A DNA stretch of 18,516 nt from Halanaerobiales bacterium (GCA_023128035.1 JAGMES010000083.1:1-18516); one strand, 5' to 3'; numbered from the stretch's first letter, positions 10,386 through 17,132 are shown. The notes: generated by a model not told the origin, from the letters alone. Numbers and translations: made by a program.

Positions 10386-10574
10386 GGGTAAGTACATTCT
10401 TAATATGGGAAGTGAAGAAGGATTAGTTAATTTGATTGAAAAAGCTATTTTTGGGATAAGAGAATTCGCTTTTTTAAATATAGTATAGAGTTAAAACATA
10501 AGAGTGTAATCTGTAAGTCTTGTGATTATAGTAAGTGTGAGTGAAAATCAAAATAATTTAAAAACTTGATCTTA

Positions 10575-10627
10575 AAAAAAAGCGTCTTAGCCCCAACTGC
10601 CAGTGGGTCTTAAGACGCTTTTTAAAC
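10575..10627 (+). terminator. Rho-independent terminator after the nrdJ remnant
   Basis: AAAAAGCGTCTTA pairs with TAAGACGCTTTTT around an 18-20 nt loop (stem arms about 10576-10589 and 10611-10623), with a T-run closing the right arm and A-run on the left. It is symmetric enough to work in both directions. It lies 30 nt after the remnant stop codon and was probably the nrdJ terminator. Confidence 0.85.
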
Positions 10628-10716
10628 TTTAAGCAAAAACAGATCACCTGAAGATTTAACGTAAGTTGTCAAGAAATCCTTCATCCTCTATAGATAGAGG
10701 ATGAATTAACAAGGTC

Positions 10717-10745
10717 TTGACTTTTGTTTTGACTTTTGGTAAAAT
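10717..10745 (+). promoter_or_regulatory. Promoter inside the IS605-derived element
   Basis: TTGACT (10717-10722), 17-nt spacer, TAAAAT (10740-10745). It points into the folded segment and would start transcription near 10752, so the element could still be transcribed as an RNA. Confidence 0.55.
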
Positions 10746-10751
10746 ATACTT

Positions 10752-11011
10752 AGAACATTGACAAGAAAATATATAAGGTTACAGACACGAATCCTTGTCT
10801 GTGTAAAATATTCTAGGTATCAATGCTATAGTGAATTGCATCGACCAAGGTGATTAATACTCACCAATTGCAATTCTACGATCATCTAGGGTTGGTTCGC
10901 CCCGAAGTTACGCTTGTGGAGATCGCGTAAGACCTACGCTATTAGTAGGCTATGATCATTGAAGCAAGAAGCCGCCACCTCTTAGCAAAGCATAGGTGGC
11001 GGGTAGTTCAC
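10752..11011 (+). ncRNA. Candidate omega-RNA-like structured RNA
   Basis: Five paired elements can be drawn by eye. ACAGACA/TGTCTGT is at 10781-10802. GAATTGCA (10833-10840) pairs with TGCAATTC (10869-10876) and encloses GGTGA/TCACC (10849-10853 with 10861-10865). TTACGC (10908-10913) pairs with GCGTAA (10925-10930). CCTAC/GTAGG lies at 10933-10949. A long-range GATCAT (10880-10885) with ATGATC (10952-10957) closes the last two, and the right-end hairpin follows. In TnpB systems the guide RNA scaffold covers the tnpB 3' end and right end, with the guide taken from flanking DNA. Here the flank begins TGGCTCCTTTAGAAAAAG. An IscB/HEARO-type RNA is the alternative. Function is inferred. Confidence 0.5.
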
Positions 11012-11459
11012 TGGCTCCTTTAGAAAAAGTAGTCCAATCCTTATTATTAATCTCTGATAATTTTTCTTTATTAAATAAATTTAGATAATTTTCTTCTAAA
11101 TCATCTCTTCCATCGAAAATATCTTGTACCATATTTTCTAATTGTTCTTTAAATATTTCTTTTTCATAATTTTCTTTTTCTGTTGTAATAAATATGAATT
11201 TAATTTTCATTTTATATCTATCCATTTTTAATTATGTCTTACATAAGTCATTTAATATTCGTTGTTCGCGCAAAAGTGGTACACAAACATAAATCATTGG
11301 AATGTGATCTGTATTCTTACTAATATATTTTTTAATTTTATCGAAATTTAGTGTTTTCTGTTGACGTTTGAGCCAATAAAAATTTTTTAGCAAAAGATAG
11401 ACAAAATATAGACCATTTAATATGAAATATAATGATAATATTATATAAATAAATTTCAA
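11012..11459 (-). pseudogene. Family 2 glycosyltransferase, N-terminal fragment
   Basis: The frame starts at a TTG (11459) with AAGGAG 9 nt upstream, lying in the end of the kinase gene. It encodes a hydrophobic segment (about residues 2-25), a basic linker, then IYVCVPLLREQRI, which looks like the first strand of a GT-A nucleotide-sugar domain. A TAA interrupts at 11232-11234, and in the same frame the protein goes on with KMKIKFIFITTEKENYEKE, the expected second strand, to about 11012, where the IS605-derived element cuts it. So one gene carries two lesions: an in-frame stop and a truncation losing most of the catalytic domain. The family call rests on pattern recognition. Any start at 11225 would be an artefact of the broken gene. 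Confidence 0.7.
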
Positions 11460-11465
11460 ATTTTA

Positions 11466-12059
11466 TCACTCCTTCATATTTTTTTTCCACTGATTCAACT
11501 GTTCAACTAAATCCTTACTACCATCTATCTTATAAACATTCTCCCACTTTTTTGGCTCTTCAATATCATTATAAAATCTTTCAAGTTCCTGATCATCAAT
11601 ATAAAAGAGATACTCTTCACGAAGGTCTTTAGAATCCTTTTTATTACGCTCTTCTTGTCTTTTCTTAACCAGTTCAATATCAGTATCTAACCAAAATACA
11701 TAAGGAGTTACTCCCCTTTTCTGTGCAGTTTTATATAATTCTTTCCTAATTTTATATTTATCTGAATTACTATCAGCAATTACATTGTAGCCTTTTTCCA
11801 GATATTTATCAATAAGATAATTTAAAATTTCGAAGGTCCAATGATATTTATCAGAATAATCTAAATTTTGACTAATTGCAATAAAATCACTAGAAACAAG
11901 TACAGATGGATATCGTTTATTAATCTCTTTAGCTATCATACTTTTTCCACTGCCAGGTATTCCAAAGAACATAAATAATTTATTATTATCAAATTTATTT
12001 TTCGGTAAATTTATTTTTTTTTCAATATTTTTAATCATTTCTTTTTGTTTTACATCCAT
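11466..12059 (-). CDS. P-loop kinase (AAA_33/zeta-like), substrate unknown
   Basis: 197 aa with a Walker A GIPGSGKS at 33-40. The arrangement strand-P-loop-helix (RYPSVLVSSD), then YNVIADSNSDKYKIRK and a basic lid region VKKRQEERNKKD near 130-141, resembles small nucleotide/polynucleotide or zeta-toxin-like kinases that phosphorylate a small molecule or RNA end. The ATG at 12059 has AGAGGAG 6 nt upstream. Only 6 nt separate it from the glycosyltransferase pseudogene, so the two formed an operon and the kinase may once have served sugar or cell-envelope metabolism. No antitoxin-like partner is visible. It looks intact while all of its neighbours are broken. Confidence 0.75.
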   Translation of the reverse strand: MDVKQKEMIKNIEKKINLPKNKFDNNKLFMFFGIPGSGKSMIAKEINKRYPSVLVSSDFIAISQNLDYSDKYHWTFEILNYLIDKYLEKGYNVIADSNSDKYKIRKELYKTAQKRGVTPYVFWLDTDIELVKKRQEERNKKDSKDLREEYLFYIDDQELERFYNDIEEPKKWENVYKIDGSKDLVEQLNQWKKNMKE

Positions 12060-12249
12060 ATTTATCTCCTCTCTTTAATAATTTACATTTTTTTCTATAA
12101 ATACTTTTCGCTAATAATAGTTGTTTACAAAATCCCACATCCGGCTCTTCAGAAATATTCACACTCCCGCCATCAGACAAAACTTAAGTCCAGTCTTAAC
12201 TGGCTTTTCCTTCTTTCCATAAATTTCGGTTTTTCCATGCTATGATTCG
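12060..12249. other. Non-coding gap with a possible group II intron scrap
   Basis: No gene is supported here. On the minus strand 12132-12150 reads GAAGAGCCGGATGTGGG, similar to the first strand of a group II intron domain V, but the returning strand is missing. A small hairpin CCAGT/ACTGG occurs at about 12190-12203, not followed by a convincing T-run in either direction. Confidence 0.25.
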
Positions 12250-12364
12250 CCCACAAAAAGTATTTTAGTCGTTCAAGAACTCACAATACCATATATAGTA
12301 CCGAAACCGCCTAATTTAGTACTATATATGGTATGCGAGCTCTTGTGCGACTACTTTTTGTGGG
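12250..12364. repeat. 115-bp palindromic, MITE-like insertion
   Basis: Two arms (12250-12301 and 12319-12364) are near-perfect inverted copies around a 17-nt AT-rich loop. Outer 13 bp CCCACAAAAAGTA and inner 15 bp ATACCATATATAGTAC match exactly; between them are a 5-nt insertion in the left arm and a few mismatches. It carries no gene. It ends the reading frame of the secreted-protein gene, whose last 14-15 codons it supplies, so it inserted into that gene or was left after a deletion. As RNA it would form a long hairpin. Confidence 0.85.
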
Positions 12365-12621
12365 TTAATCTTAATATGTTTTTGATATTTTTTATTTTCT
12401 AAATTTCCCCTTCTAACCTGATCTAAATAATTCTTTCCTTCATGATATGTAAACGCTTCAAAGAACACTTCTTCTTTTAATTCTATAGTCTCGTAAAGGT
12501 TAATTAATTCTTTAATTCCATCAAGATTTATATTGTTTTCTGTCGCTTGAACTATTAGTGTTGAAAATAACATAATATAAATACATACTAAAATAATTAT
12601 TCTTCGTAAATAAATAGACAC
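12322..12621 (-). pseudogene. Truncated secreted protein of unknown function
   Basis: The GTG at 12621 has AGGAGG 6 nt upstream and a promoter further up. The first 26 or so residues form a clear signal peptide (basic start RR, hydrophobic IIILVCIYIMLFSTLIV, then QATEN). The mature part has IKELINLYETIELKEEVFFEAF, an amphipathic stretch I cannot assign. From about 12364 the sequence belongs to the palindromic insertion, so the native protein ended further on and about 85 native residues remain. A truncated envelope protein is the safest description. Confidence 0.6.
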
Positions 12622-12700
12622 CCCTTGCCTCCTATTTTTTTATTTATTTAGAATATTTTGTATATTATTAGATTTTAATCTTTTGTATTTTTCTATTTTT

Positions 12701-12729
12701 ATTTTAGCATATTCCTATTATTTGTGCAA
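12701..12729 (-). promoter_or_regulatory. Promoter of the truncated secreted-protein gene
   Basis: On the minus strand TTGCAC (12724-12729), 17-nt spacer, TAAAAT (12701-12706). It lies about 80 nt before the GTG start and no other minus-strand gene lies between. Confidence 0.55.
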
Positions 12730-13013
12730 GTACCTTTTTATGTAAATTTTAAGTATATGAGTAACATATAAAAAGTATAACTTTTCTATAATTAGAATAC
12801 ATTTGGACGAAATATTTCTCAAAAGTTACATTCTTTTTGACAATATGATTAGAATCTGTAGGAATTCGACCAACACTCTATCAGTAATATTACCGCATTC
12901 AGGATATATGGCAAACTCTTGTTTGACTTTAGCAAATGCCTTTTTATTTTGACTTACATTTTTTTCTTTACAACATTAATTATACACCCAGTATTATTAT
13001 TAAAATGATTGAT
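12730..13013. other. AT-rich intergenic stretch with a possible coding scrap
   Basis: No intact gene. On the minus strand, 12826-12957 reads without a stop and looks coding: NKKAFAKVKQEFAIYPECG followed by a hydrophobic end LQILIILSKRM. It has no start codon or ribosome site and I cannot assign it. It may be the tail of a lost gene. Confidence 0.25.
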
Positions 13014-13104
13014 GTTATTTTTCCTTACATCTTTTATTATTCCCATTTTCTAAAGGAAATAGTTGTAACTTCCTGAACCCAATATACTCTTCAGAAAGTT
13101 TCAT

Positions 13105-13152
13105 ATCCTATAATTTGTGGTTCTAATCTAGGAAAACCACAATATATGCTAC
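13105..13152 (+). promoter_or_regulatory. Tandem NrdR-like boxes upstream of nrdJ
   Basis: Boxes at 13105-13120 and 13137-13152, identical to those of copy 1, with a 16-nt spacer. The second box ends 10 nt before the -35. The inner halves TTGTGGTT and AACCACAA could also form a hairpin, but both lie upstream of the promoter, so a DNA operator is more likely. Confidence 0.6.
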
Positions 13153-13162
13153 TTTTACGCCA

Positions 13163-13191
13163 TAGACAGCTTAAATTAGGTGCGGTATAAT
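13163..13191 (+). promoter_or_regulatory. nrdJ promoter
   Basis: TAGACA (13163-13168), 17-nt spacer, TATAAT (13186-13191); start predicted near 13198. The leader is about 82 nt and contains a short hairpin TGCGC-GAA-GCGCA at 13235-13247, about 20 nt before the ribosome site. The ATG inside the -10 cannot be a start codon. Confidence 0.8.
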
Positions 13192-13279
13192 GGGTAAGTA
13201 CATTCTTAATATGATCAATTTTTTAATTTTATATTGCGCGAAGCGCAGAATCCATTTAACAAACATAAGGAGGCACAGT

Positions 13280-16200
13280 ATGTGCAATTCAAATCTGTCA
13301 CCTAATGCAACTAAAGTTTTAGAAGCACGTTACTTATTACGTGATGAAAACCGGAAAGTTATCGAAACTCCTGAAGAACTTTTTGATCGAGTAGCTACAA
13401 ATATTGCTGAAGCCGAACGCTTTTATGGTGGAGAGGAAGCAAAAGCGAAAGAAACATTTTATCAGTTGATGACAAATCTAAATTTTCTTCCTAACTCCCC
13501 AACTTTAATGAACGCAGGAAATGACTTACAGCAGTTATCAGCCTGTTTTGTATTACCTGTAGAGGATAGTATGGAAGGAATCTTCGAAGCAGTAAAAAAC
13601 GCTGCTTTAATTCAAAAAAGTGGTGGAGGAACTGGATTTAGTTTCAGTCGTCTGCGCCCCAAAAACGATTCTGTTTGTACAACTGGCGGTGTAGCCAGTG
13701 GCCCAATCTCTTTTATGCAGGTTTTTGATGCTGCTACTAATACTGTTAAACAAGGTGGTAAACGACGAGGAGCGAATATGGGAATTCTTCGTGTAGATCA
13801 TCCTGATATTTTAAATTTCATCTCAGCTAAAGCCGATGAGAATATGTTAAATAACTTTAATATTTCTGTAGCTGTAACCAATTCATTTATGGAAGCTGTA
13901 AAAAATGATGAAGAATATGATTTGCTTAACCCTCGTAATAAAAAGATAGTAGGAAGCTTGAAAGCAAGAGAAGTCTTTAATAAAATGGTTGAGTTAGCTC
14001 ACAGTAATGGTGAACCAGGTATTATCTTTATTGATCAAATCAATGATGATAACCCTACCCCTCAGTTAGGTGAGATTGAAAGTACAAATCCATGTATCAC
14101 TGGTGACACTTTAGTAGCAACAGAATATGGACTAATGAAAATGGACGAGCTTTACGCTAAATATAATCAAGGGAATTTACGTATTGTTACAGACAACCGT
14201 GTATCTACTGAATCAGTCATGGTAGCTAATGGTGGCACTATCATTGAATCATTACCAGATTTAAATAAAATTGGTACCTCTACAAATGTCATCTCCCATG
14301 CATATCGAAATGGTGAGAAAGCAATAATGAAGCTTACTACCAATGCAGGTTTTGAAATTAAAGCAACACCTGATCATAAGTTTCTTACTAATCAAGGTTG
14401 GAAAGAACTCCAAAACATCAAAATAGGGGATCATGTCCTCATTCAATCAGGAGAAGGAACTTTTTCTTCAATAGATGATCTTCCTTTTAAAGTAAAAAAC
14501 ACTTATATAGGGGAAAATGGGCAAACCTATACCTTTAACTTTCCACAACAATGGTCCAAAGATTTAGGTCTCATTCTTGGTTGGCTTATCGGTAATGGTT
14601 GGTTAAGAAATGAAGATAAAGATTGTCGTGTTGAATTTACCTTTGGTTCTGATGATATAGATATGTTAAATCATCTAAAGCCTGCTCTCAATAAAATGTA
14701 CGGAAAAGAAATTCAAGAAATTAAACAAGAAAATGGAGTATATCATTTATCATATCATAGTAAATATTTTATCGACTTTTTCTCTAAATTAGGAGTTAAA
14801 ACAGTTAAAGCTGATGATAAAGAAGTTCCAAATTCGATTTTTGCAGCATCCAAAGAAGCTGTAATTGGTTTCTTGCAAGGATTATTTACTGCTGATGGTA
14901 CAATTACATTTAATGAAAAACATGGAGATTACTATGTTAGACTTACCTCCAAATCACAAAACCTACTAAAACAGGTTCAACTTTTGCTTCTCAATTTGGG
15001 AATTAAATCTACTATTTATGATAGAAGTAGAAATCCTCGCAAAGATGTGTTTGAATACACAAATAAAAATAATGAAGAAGTTACCTATTCCACAGATGGA
15101 AAGCTCTATGAATTAAATATATCACGGACTTCTTTAAGAGTGTTTGCAGAAAAAGTTAATTTTCTTTCTCAAAAGAAAAAAGATTTGTTAGCTAAAATAA
15201 CAAATAAAAATTTACGTCAAGAAAAAATGTATGAAAAAGTTACGAAAATTGAACATCTTGATACTGAAGTAGTTTATGATCTCACTGAGCCAATGACCCA
15301 CTCATTTATTGCAAATGGAATAGTAACACATAATTGCGGGGAGCAGCCTCTTTTACCTTACGAAGCTTGTAATCTAGGTTCTATTAATCTTTCAAAGATG
15401 GTGAAAATTGAAGATAATAACACTGTAGTTGATTATGATAAACTGGCAAAGGTGACAGCTGATGCAATCCATTTTTTAGATAATGTAATTGACATGAATC
15501 GCTATCCTCTAGAGCTAATCGATCAAAATGTTAAAGGAAATCGTAAAGTGGGATTAGGTGTTATGGGATGGGCAGATATGCTCATAAAATTAGGAATTCC
15601 TTATAACTCCGATGAAGCAGTTGAACTAGCCGGTAAAGTCATGGGCTTTATCAATGAACAGTCAAAAATCAAAAGTTCCGAGCTTGCAAAAGATAGACAG
15701 GCATTTCCAAACATTGAAGGCAGTATCTATAATGAACCGATTCGTAATGCAACTACTACTACCATTGCACCAACTGGAAGTATCAGCATTATAGCCAATA
15801 CAAGCAGTGGAATTGAACCTTTATTCGCCATCTCTTACGAGCGAAATGTCATGGATGGTACTCTAATTGAAGTTCATCCTCTCTTCGAGGAGATCGCCAG
15901 AGAACGTGGTTTTTATAGCCAGAAATTAATGGAGCGAATTGCTCATGCAGGATCTATTCAAGAAATCGAAGAGATTCCTGAGGATGTGAGAAATGCTTTT
16001 GTTACATCTCATGATATTACACCCGACTTTCATATTCGAATGCAAGCAGCATTTCAACAACATACAGATAATGCTGTTAGTAAAACTATTAACTTACCTA
16101 ACAAAGCCACTATTAATGATGTAGCAAACACTTATATGATGAGCTATCAATTAGGTTGTAAAGGGATCACAGTCTATCGTGATGACAGTCGGAGTGTTCA

Positions 16201-16780
16201 GGTCTTACAGGTGAAAAAAGAGAAAGAAGTTGAAACAAAAATAGAACAAATTAAAACCAAGCGTCCTAGACCAAATATCACCTTTGGGACTACAGAAAAG
16301 ACCAATATAGGCTGCGGTAAATTATATATTACCCTTAATTCTGATCAGCATGGAATATGCGAAGTTTTCACTTCCACAGGTCGAGGCGGTGGTTGTCGTT
16401 CCCAGTCAGAAGCAACCAGTCGTTTAATCTCACTGGCATTACGATCAGGAATACCCATTGAAGAAATTATTCATCAGTTAAAAGGAATCCGTTGTGCAGC
16501 AGCAATTAAACGTAAAGGTGTAAAAAATGTATCTTGCCCTGACGCAATTGCCCGGGCAATTGAAACATATCTGGATTATTCCAAGGAAAGCAACTTCTTT
16601 CCTGAAGTTTCCTCTGAAGTAGCTACTACCTCTTTAGTAAATGAAGAAAACCAAGATAAATATGATTTCTTTACAGAAGAAACTAATGGTTCTGCCGTCT
16701 GTCCTGACTGTGGTACAGAATTAGAACATGAAGGTGGTTGCGTAATCTGTAGATCATGTGGTTATAGTAAGTGTGGATAA
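13280..16780 (+). CDS. nrdJ: Adenosylcobalamin-dependent (class II) ribonucleotide reductase, with intein
   Basis: Reduces ribonucleotides to deoxyribonucleotides with a B12-generated thiyl radical, independent of oxygen. The precursor is 1166 aa and the spliced enzyme 752 aa. In precursor numbering, C89 (LSACFVLP) and C697 (YEACNLGS) are the redox pair, C686 is the thiyl-radical cysteine in N-P-C-G-E, and N270 and E688 are its partners. PTGSISIIANTSSG and SCKG-type GCKGITVYRDDS are conserved core motifs. A TSCPD-type domain follows (GRGGGCRSQSEA), then a zinc-ribbon-like tail CPDCGTE...CRSCGYSKCG with the C-terminal thioredoxin-interacting cysteines. No N-terminal ATP cone is seen. The ATG at 13280 has AAGGAGG 6 nt upstream; the frame is open 90 nt further, but that part overlaps the promoter. 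Confidence 0.96.
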   Translation: MCNSNLSPNATKVLEARYLLRDENRKVIETPEELFDRVATNIAEAERFYGGEEAKAKETFYQLMTNLNFLPNSPTLMNAGNDLQQLSACFVLPVEDSMEGIFEAVKNAALIQKSGGGTGFSFSRLRPKNDSVCTTGGVASGPISFMQVFDAATNTVKQGGKRRGANMGILRVDHPDILNFISAKADENMLNNFNISVAVTNSFMEAVKNDEEYDLLNPRNKKIVGSLKAREVFNKMVELAHSNGEPGIIFIDQINDDNPTPQLGEIESTNPCITGDTLVATEYGLMKMDELYAKYNQGNLRIVTDNRVSTESVMVANGGTIIESLPDLNKIGTSTNVISHAYRNGEKAIMKLTTNAGFEIKATPDHKFLTNQGWKELQNIKIGDHVLIQSGEGTFSSIDDLPFKVKNTYIGENGQTYTFNFPQQWSKDLGLILGWLIGNGWLRNEDKDCRVEFTFGSDDIDMLNHLKPALNKMYGKEIQEIKQENGVYHLSYHSKYFIDFFSKLGVKTVKADDKEVPNSIFAASKEAVIGFLQGLFTADGTITFNEKHGDYYVRLTSKSQNLLKQVQLLLLNLGIKSTIYDRSRNPRKDVFEYTNKNNEEVTYSTDGKLYELNISRTSLRVFAEKVNFLSQKKKDLLAKITNKNLRQEKMYEKVTKIEHLDTEVVYDLTEPMTHSFIANGIVTHNCGEQPLLPYEACNLGSINLSKMVKIEDNNTVVDYDKLAKVTADAIHFLDNVIDMNRYPLELIDQNVKGNRKVGLGVMGWADMLIKLGIPYNSDEAVELAGKVMGFINEQSKIKSSELAKDRQAFPNIEGSIYNEPIRNATTTTIAPTGSISIIANTSSGIEPLFAISYERNVMDGTLIEVHPLFEEIARERGFYSQKLMERIAHAGSIQEIEEIPEDVRNAFVTSHDITPDFHIRMQAAFQQHTDNAVSKTINLPNKATINDVANTYMMSYQLGCKGITVYRDDSRSVQVLQVKKEKEVETKIEQIKTKRPRPNITFGTTEKTNIGCGKLYITLNSDQHGICEVFTSTGRGGGCRSQSEATSRLISLALRSGIPIEEIIHQLKGIRCAAAIKRKGVKNVSCPDAIARAIETYLDYSKESNFFPEVSSEVATTSLVNEENQDKYDFFTEETNGSAVCPDCGTELEHEGGCVICRSCGYSKCG
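14093..15334 (+). mobile_element. Intein with LAGLIDADG homing endonuclease in NrdJ
   Basis: 414 aa, starting with Cys1 (CITGDTLVATEYG) and ending FIANGIVTHN, followed by Cys+1 of the host protein. Block B is ATPDHKF (T92, H95). The penultimate His413 and Asn414 complete the splicing residues, so self-splicing should work. The endonuclease motifs are ILGWLIGNG (161-169) and LQGLFTADG (261-269). In the first the usual catalytic Asp is Asn168; the second keeps Asp268. It sits between P271 and the catalytic cysteine, a known type of insertion point in reductases. Base composition is like the host gene. Confidence 0.95.
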
Positions 16781-16784
16781 TCAA

Positions 16785-17115
16785 GCAGGAGGCGGGGTCT
16801 CCCCGCCGTCCTCTCACACCACCATACGGCATTAGAATATGTCGTTATCAGATTTATCAAACCCTGCTCTTTCCAGTATTGGTTATTCAAAACGCTGTGC
16901 AATTGTTAAGTTTTAGCGATTCTCCAATACTCTTTTCGAGTGTTGGCTATTTTGATTGCCTCTTCATTTGGAAAACCTAACCCGCGTAATTTAGTTATAC
17001 GGGTTTCAACTTTCTTCCATTGTTTCCGTAGTCTTCTTCTTATCCAACTTCCTAACTTCTCCAAGTAACTTTTCATATTGACTAAGCATATGATAGAATT
17101 AATTTGATCCACTTT
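16785..17115 (-). mobile_element. Group II intron remnant: maturase C-terminus and 3' end
   Basis: Minus-strand reading gives NMKSYLEKLGSWIRRRLR, KQWKKVETRITKLRGLGF and NTRKEYWRIAKT, the maturase/X domain of group II intron proteins. A TAA at 16906-16908 interrupts, after which the same frame continues LNNQYWKEQGLINL, the normal C-terminus. About four residues normally seen between RRRLR and KQWKK are missing. Downstream, the hairpin GGCGGGG-AGA-CCCCGCC (16790-16806) with flanking AGGA/TCCT fits domain VI. Domain V is collapsed: GCCGTATGG runs directly into TGGTGTGAGAGGAC. Reverse transcriptase domains and the 5' half are absent. The remnant begins 4 nt after the nrdJ stop, pointing toward it. 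Immobile and splicing-dead. Confidence 0.85.
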
Positions 17116-17132
17116 CATCATTCCTTTTTAAC

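Larger units (their letters stand above)
10206..10407 (+). repeat. Direct repeat copy 1: nrdJ control region
   Basis: About 200 bp that is nearly identical to 13014-13213. From about 10227 onward the only clear difference is one base (GTGCTG here, GTGCGG in copy 2); the first 20-25 bases are more diverged. It contains the tandem NrdR-like boxes and the promoter described separately. Both copies are in the same orientation and lie 2.8 kb apart, so the DNA between them could be lost or duplicated by homologous recombination. Confidence 0.95.
10206..10544 (+). pseudogene. Collapsed duplicate of nrdJ (5' control region joined to 3' end)
   Basis: After the shared control region, 10488-10544 reads ELKHKSVICKSCDYSKCE and a stop. 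The intact nrdJ ends ELEHEGGCVICRSCGYSKCG. The nucleotide sequence also matches, for example TTATAGTAAGTGTG is shared exactly. Almost the whole reductase frame, about 3.4 kb if the intein was present, is therefore missing between about 10408 and 10485. What lies there (MGSEEGLVNLIEKAIFGIRE when read from the ATG at 10405) is not recognisable as reductase. The differences in the 3' piece (K/E, D/G, E/G) suggest an old duplication rather than a recent one. The native terminator seems to have stayed with this copy. Confidence 0.85.
10655..11011 (+). mobile_element. ORF-less IS200/IS605-derived element
   Basis: The left side has a perfect 12-bp hairpin at 10680-10705 (arms TTCATCCTCTAT and ATAGAGGATGAA). 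The right side has the hairpin CCGCCACCT/AGGTGGCGG (about 10972-11001) followed by GGTAGTTCAC ending at 11011. Subterminal palindromes without terminal inverted repeats, plus this right-end sequence, are typical of IS200/IS605 elements. Reading 10892-10957 in one frame gives SYACGDRVRPTLLVG, and a second frame gives KQEAATS and a stop at the right hairpin; both look like TnpB C-terminal pieces. No transposase or nuclease gene is present. The right end is inserted in the glycosyltransferase pseudogene. The exact left tip is uncertain by about 25 nt. Confidence 0.7.
13014..13213 (+). repeat. Direct repeat copy 2: nrdJ control region
   Basis: Partner of 10206-10407. The match runs through the regulatory boxes, the promoter and 22 nt beyond the -10, and stops at TTAATATG (13206-13213), 67 nt before the nrdJ start codon. 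After this point the leaders of the two copies differ. Confidence 0.95.

Noticed and set aside
10384..10488. Small ORF of 34 codons in the nrdJ remnant
   Set aside because: Its first ATG is inside the -10 hexamer, the internal ATG has no ribosome site, and the product resembles nothing I know.
12187..12214. Terminator from the CCAGT/ACTGG hairpin
   Set aside because: The stem is short, the T-run is interrupted and no gene ends at a suitable distance.
12045..12245. Plus-strand ORF of 66 codons
   Set aside because: It starts antisense inside the kinase start, lacks a ribosome site and has low-complexity composition.
13190..13279. N-terminal extension of NrdJ starting MGKYILNMINF
   Set aside because: The ATG lies inside the promoter -10, upstream of the predicted transcription start, and homology and the strong ribosome site begin at 13280.
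13192..13279. Cobalamin riboswitch in the nrdJ leader
   Set aside because: The leader is only about 82 nt and lacks the B12-box; a cobalamin aptamer needs far more sequence.
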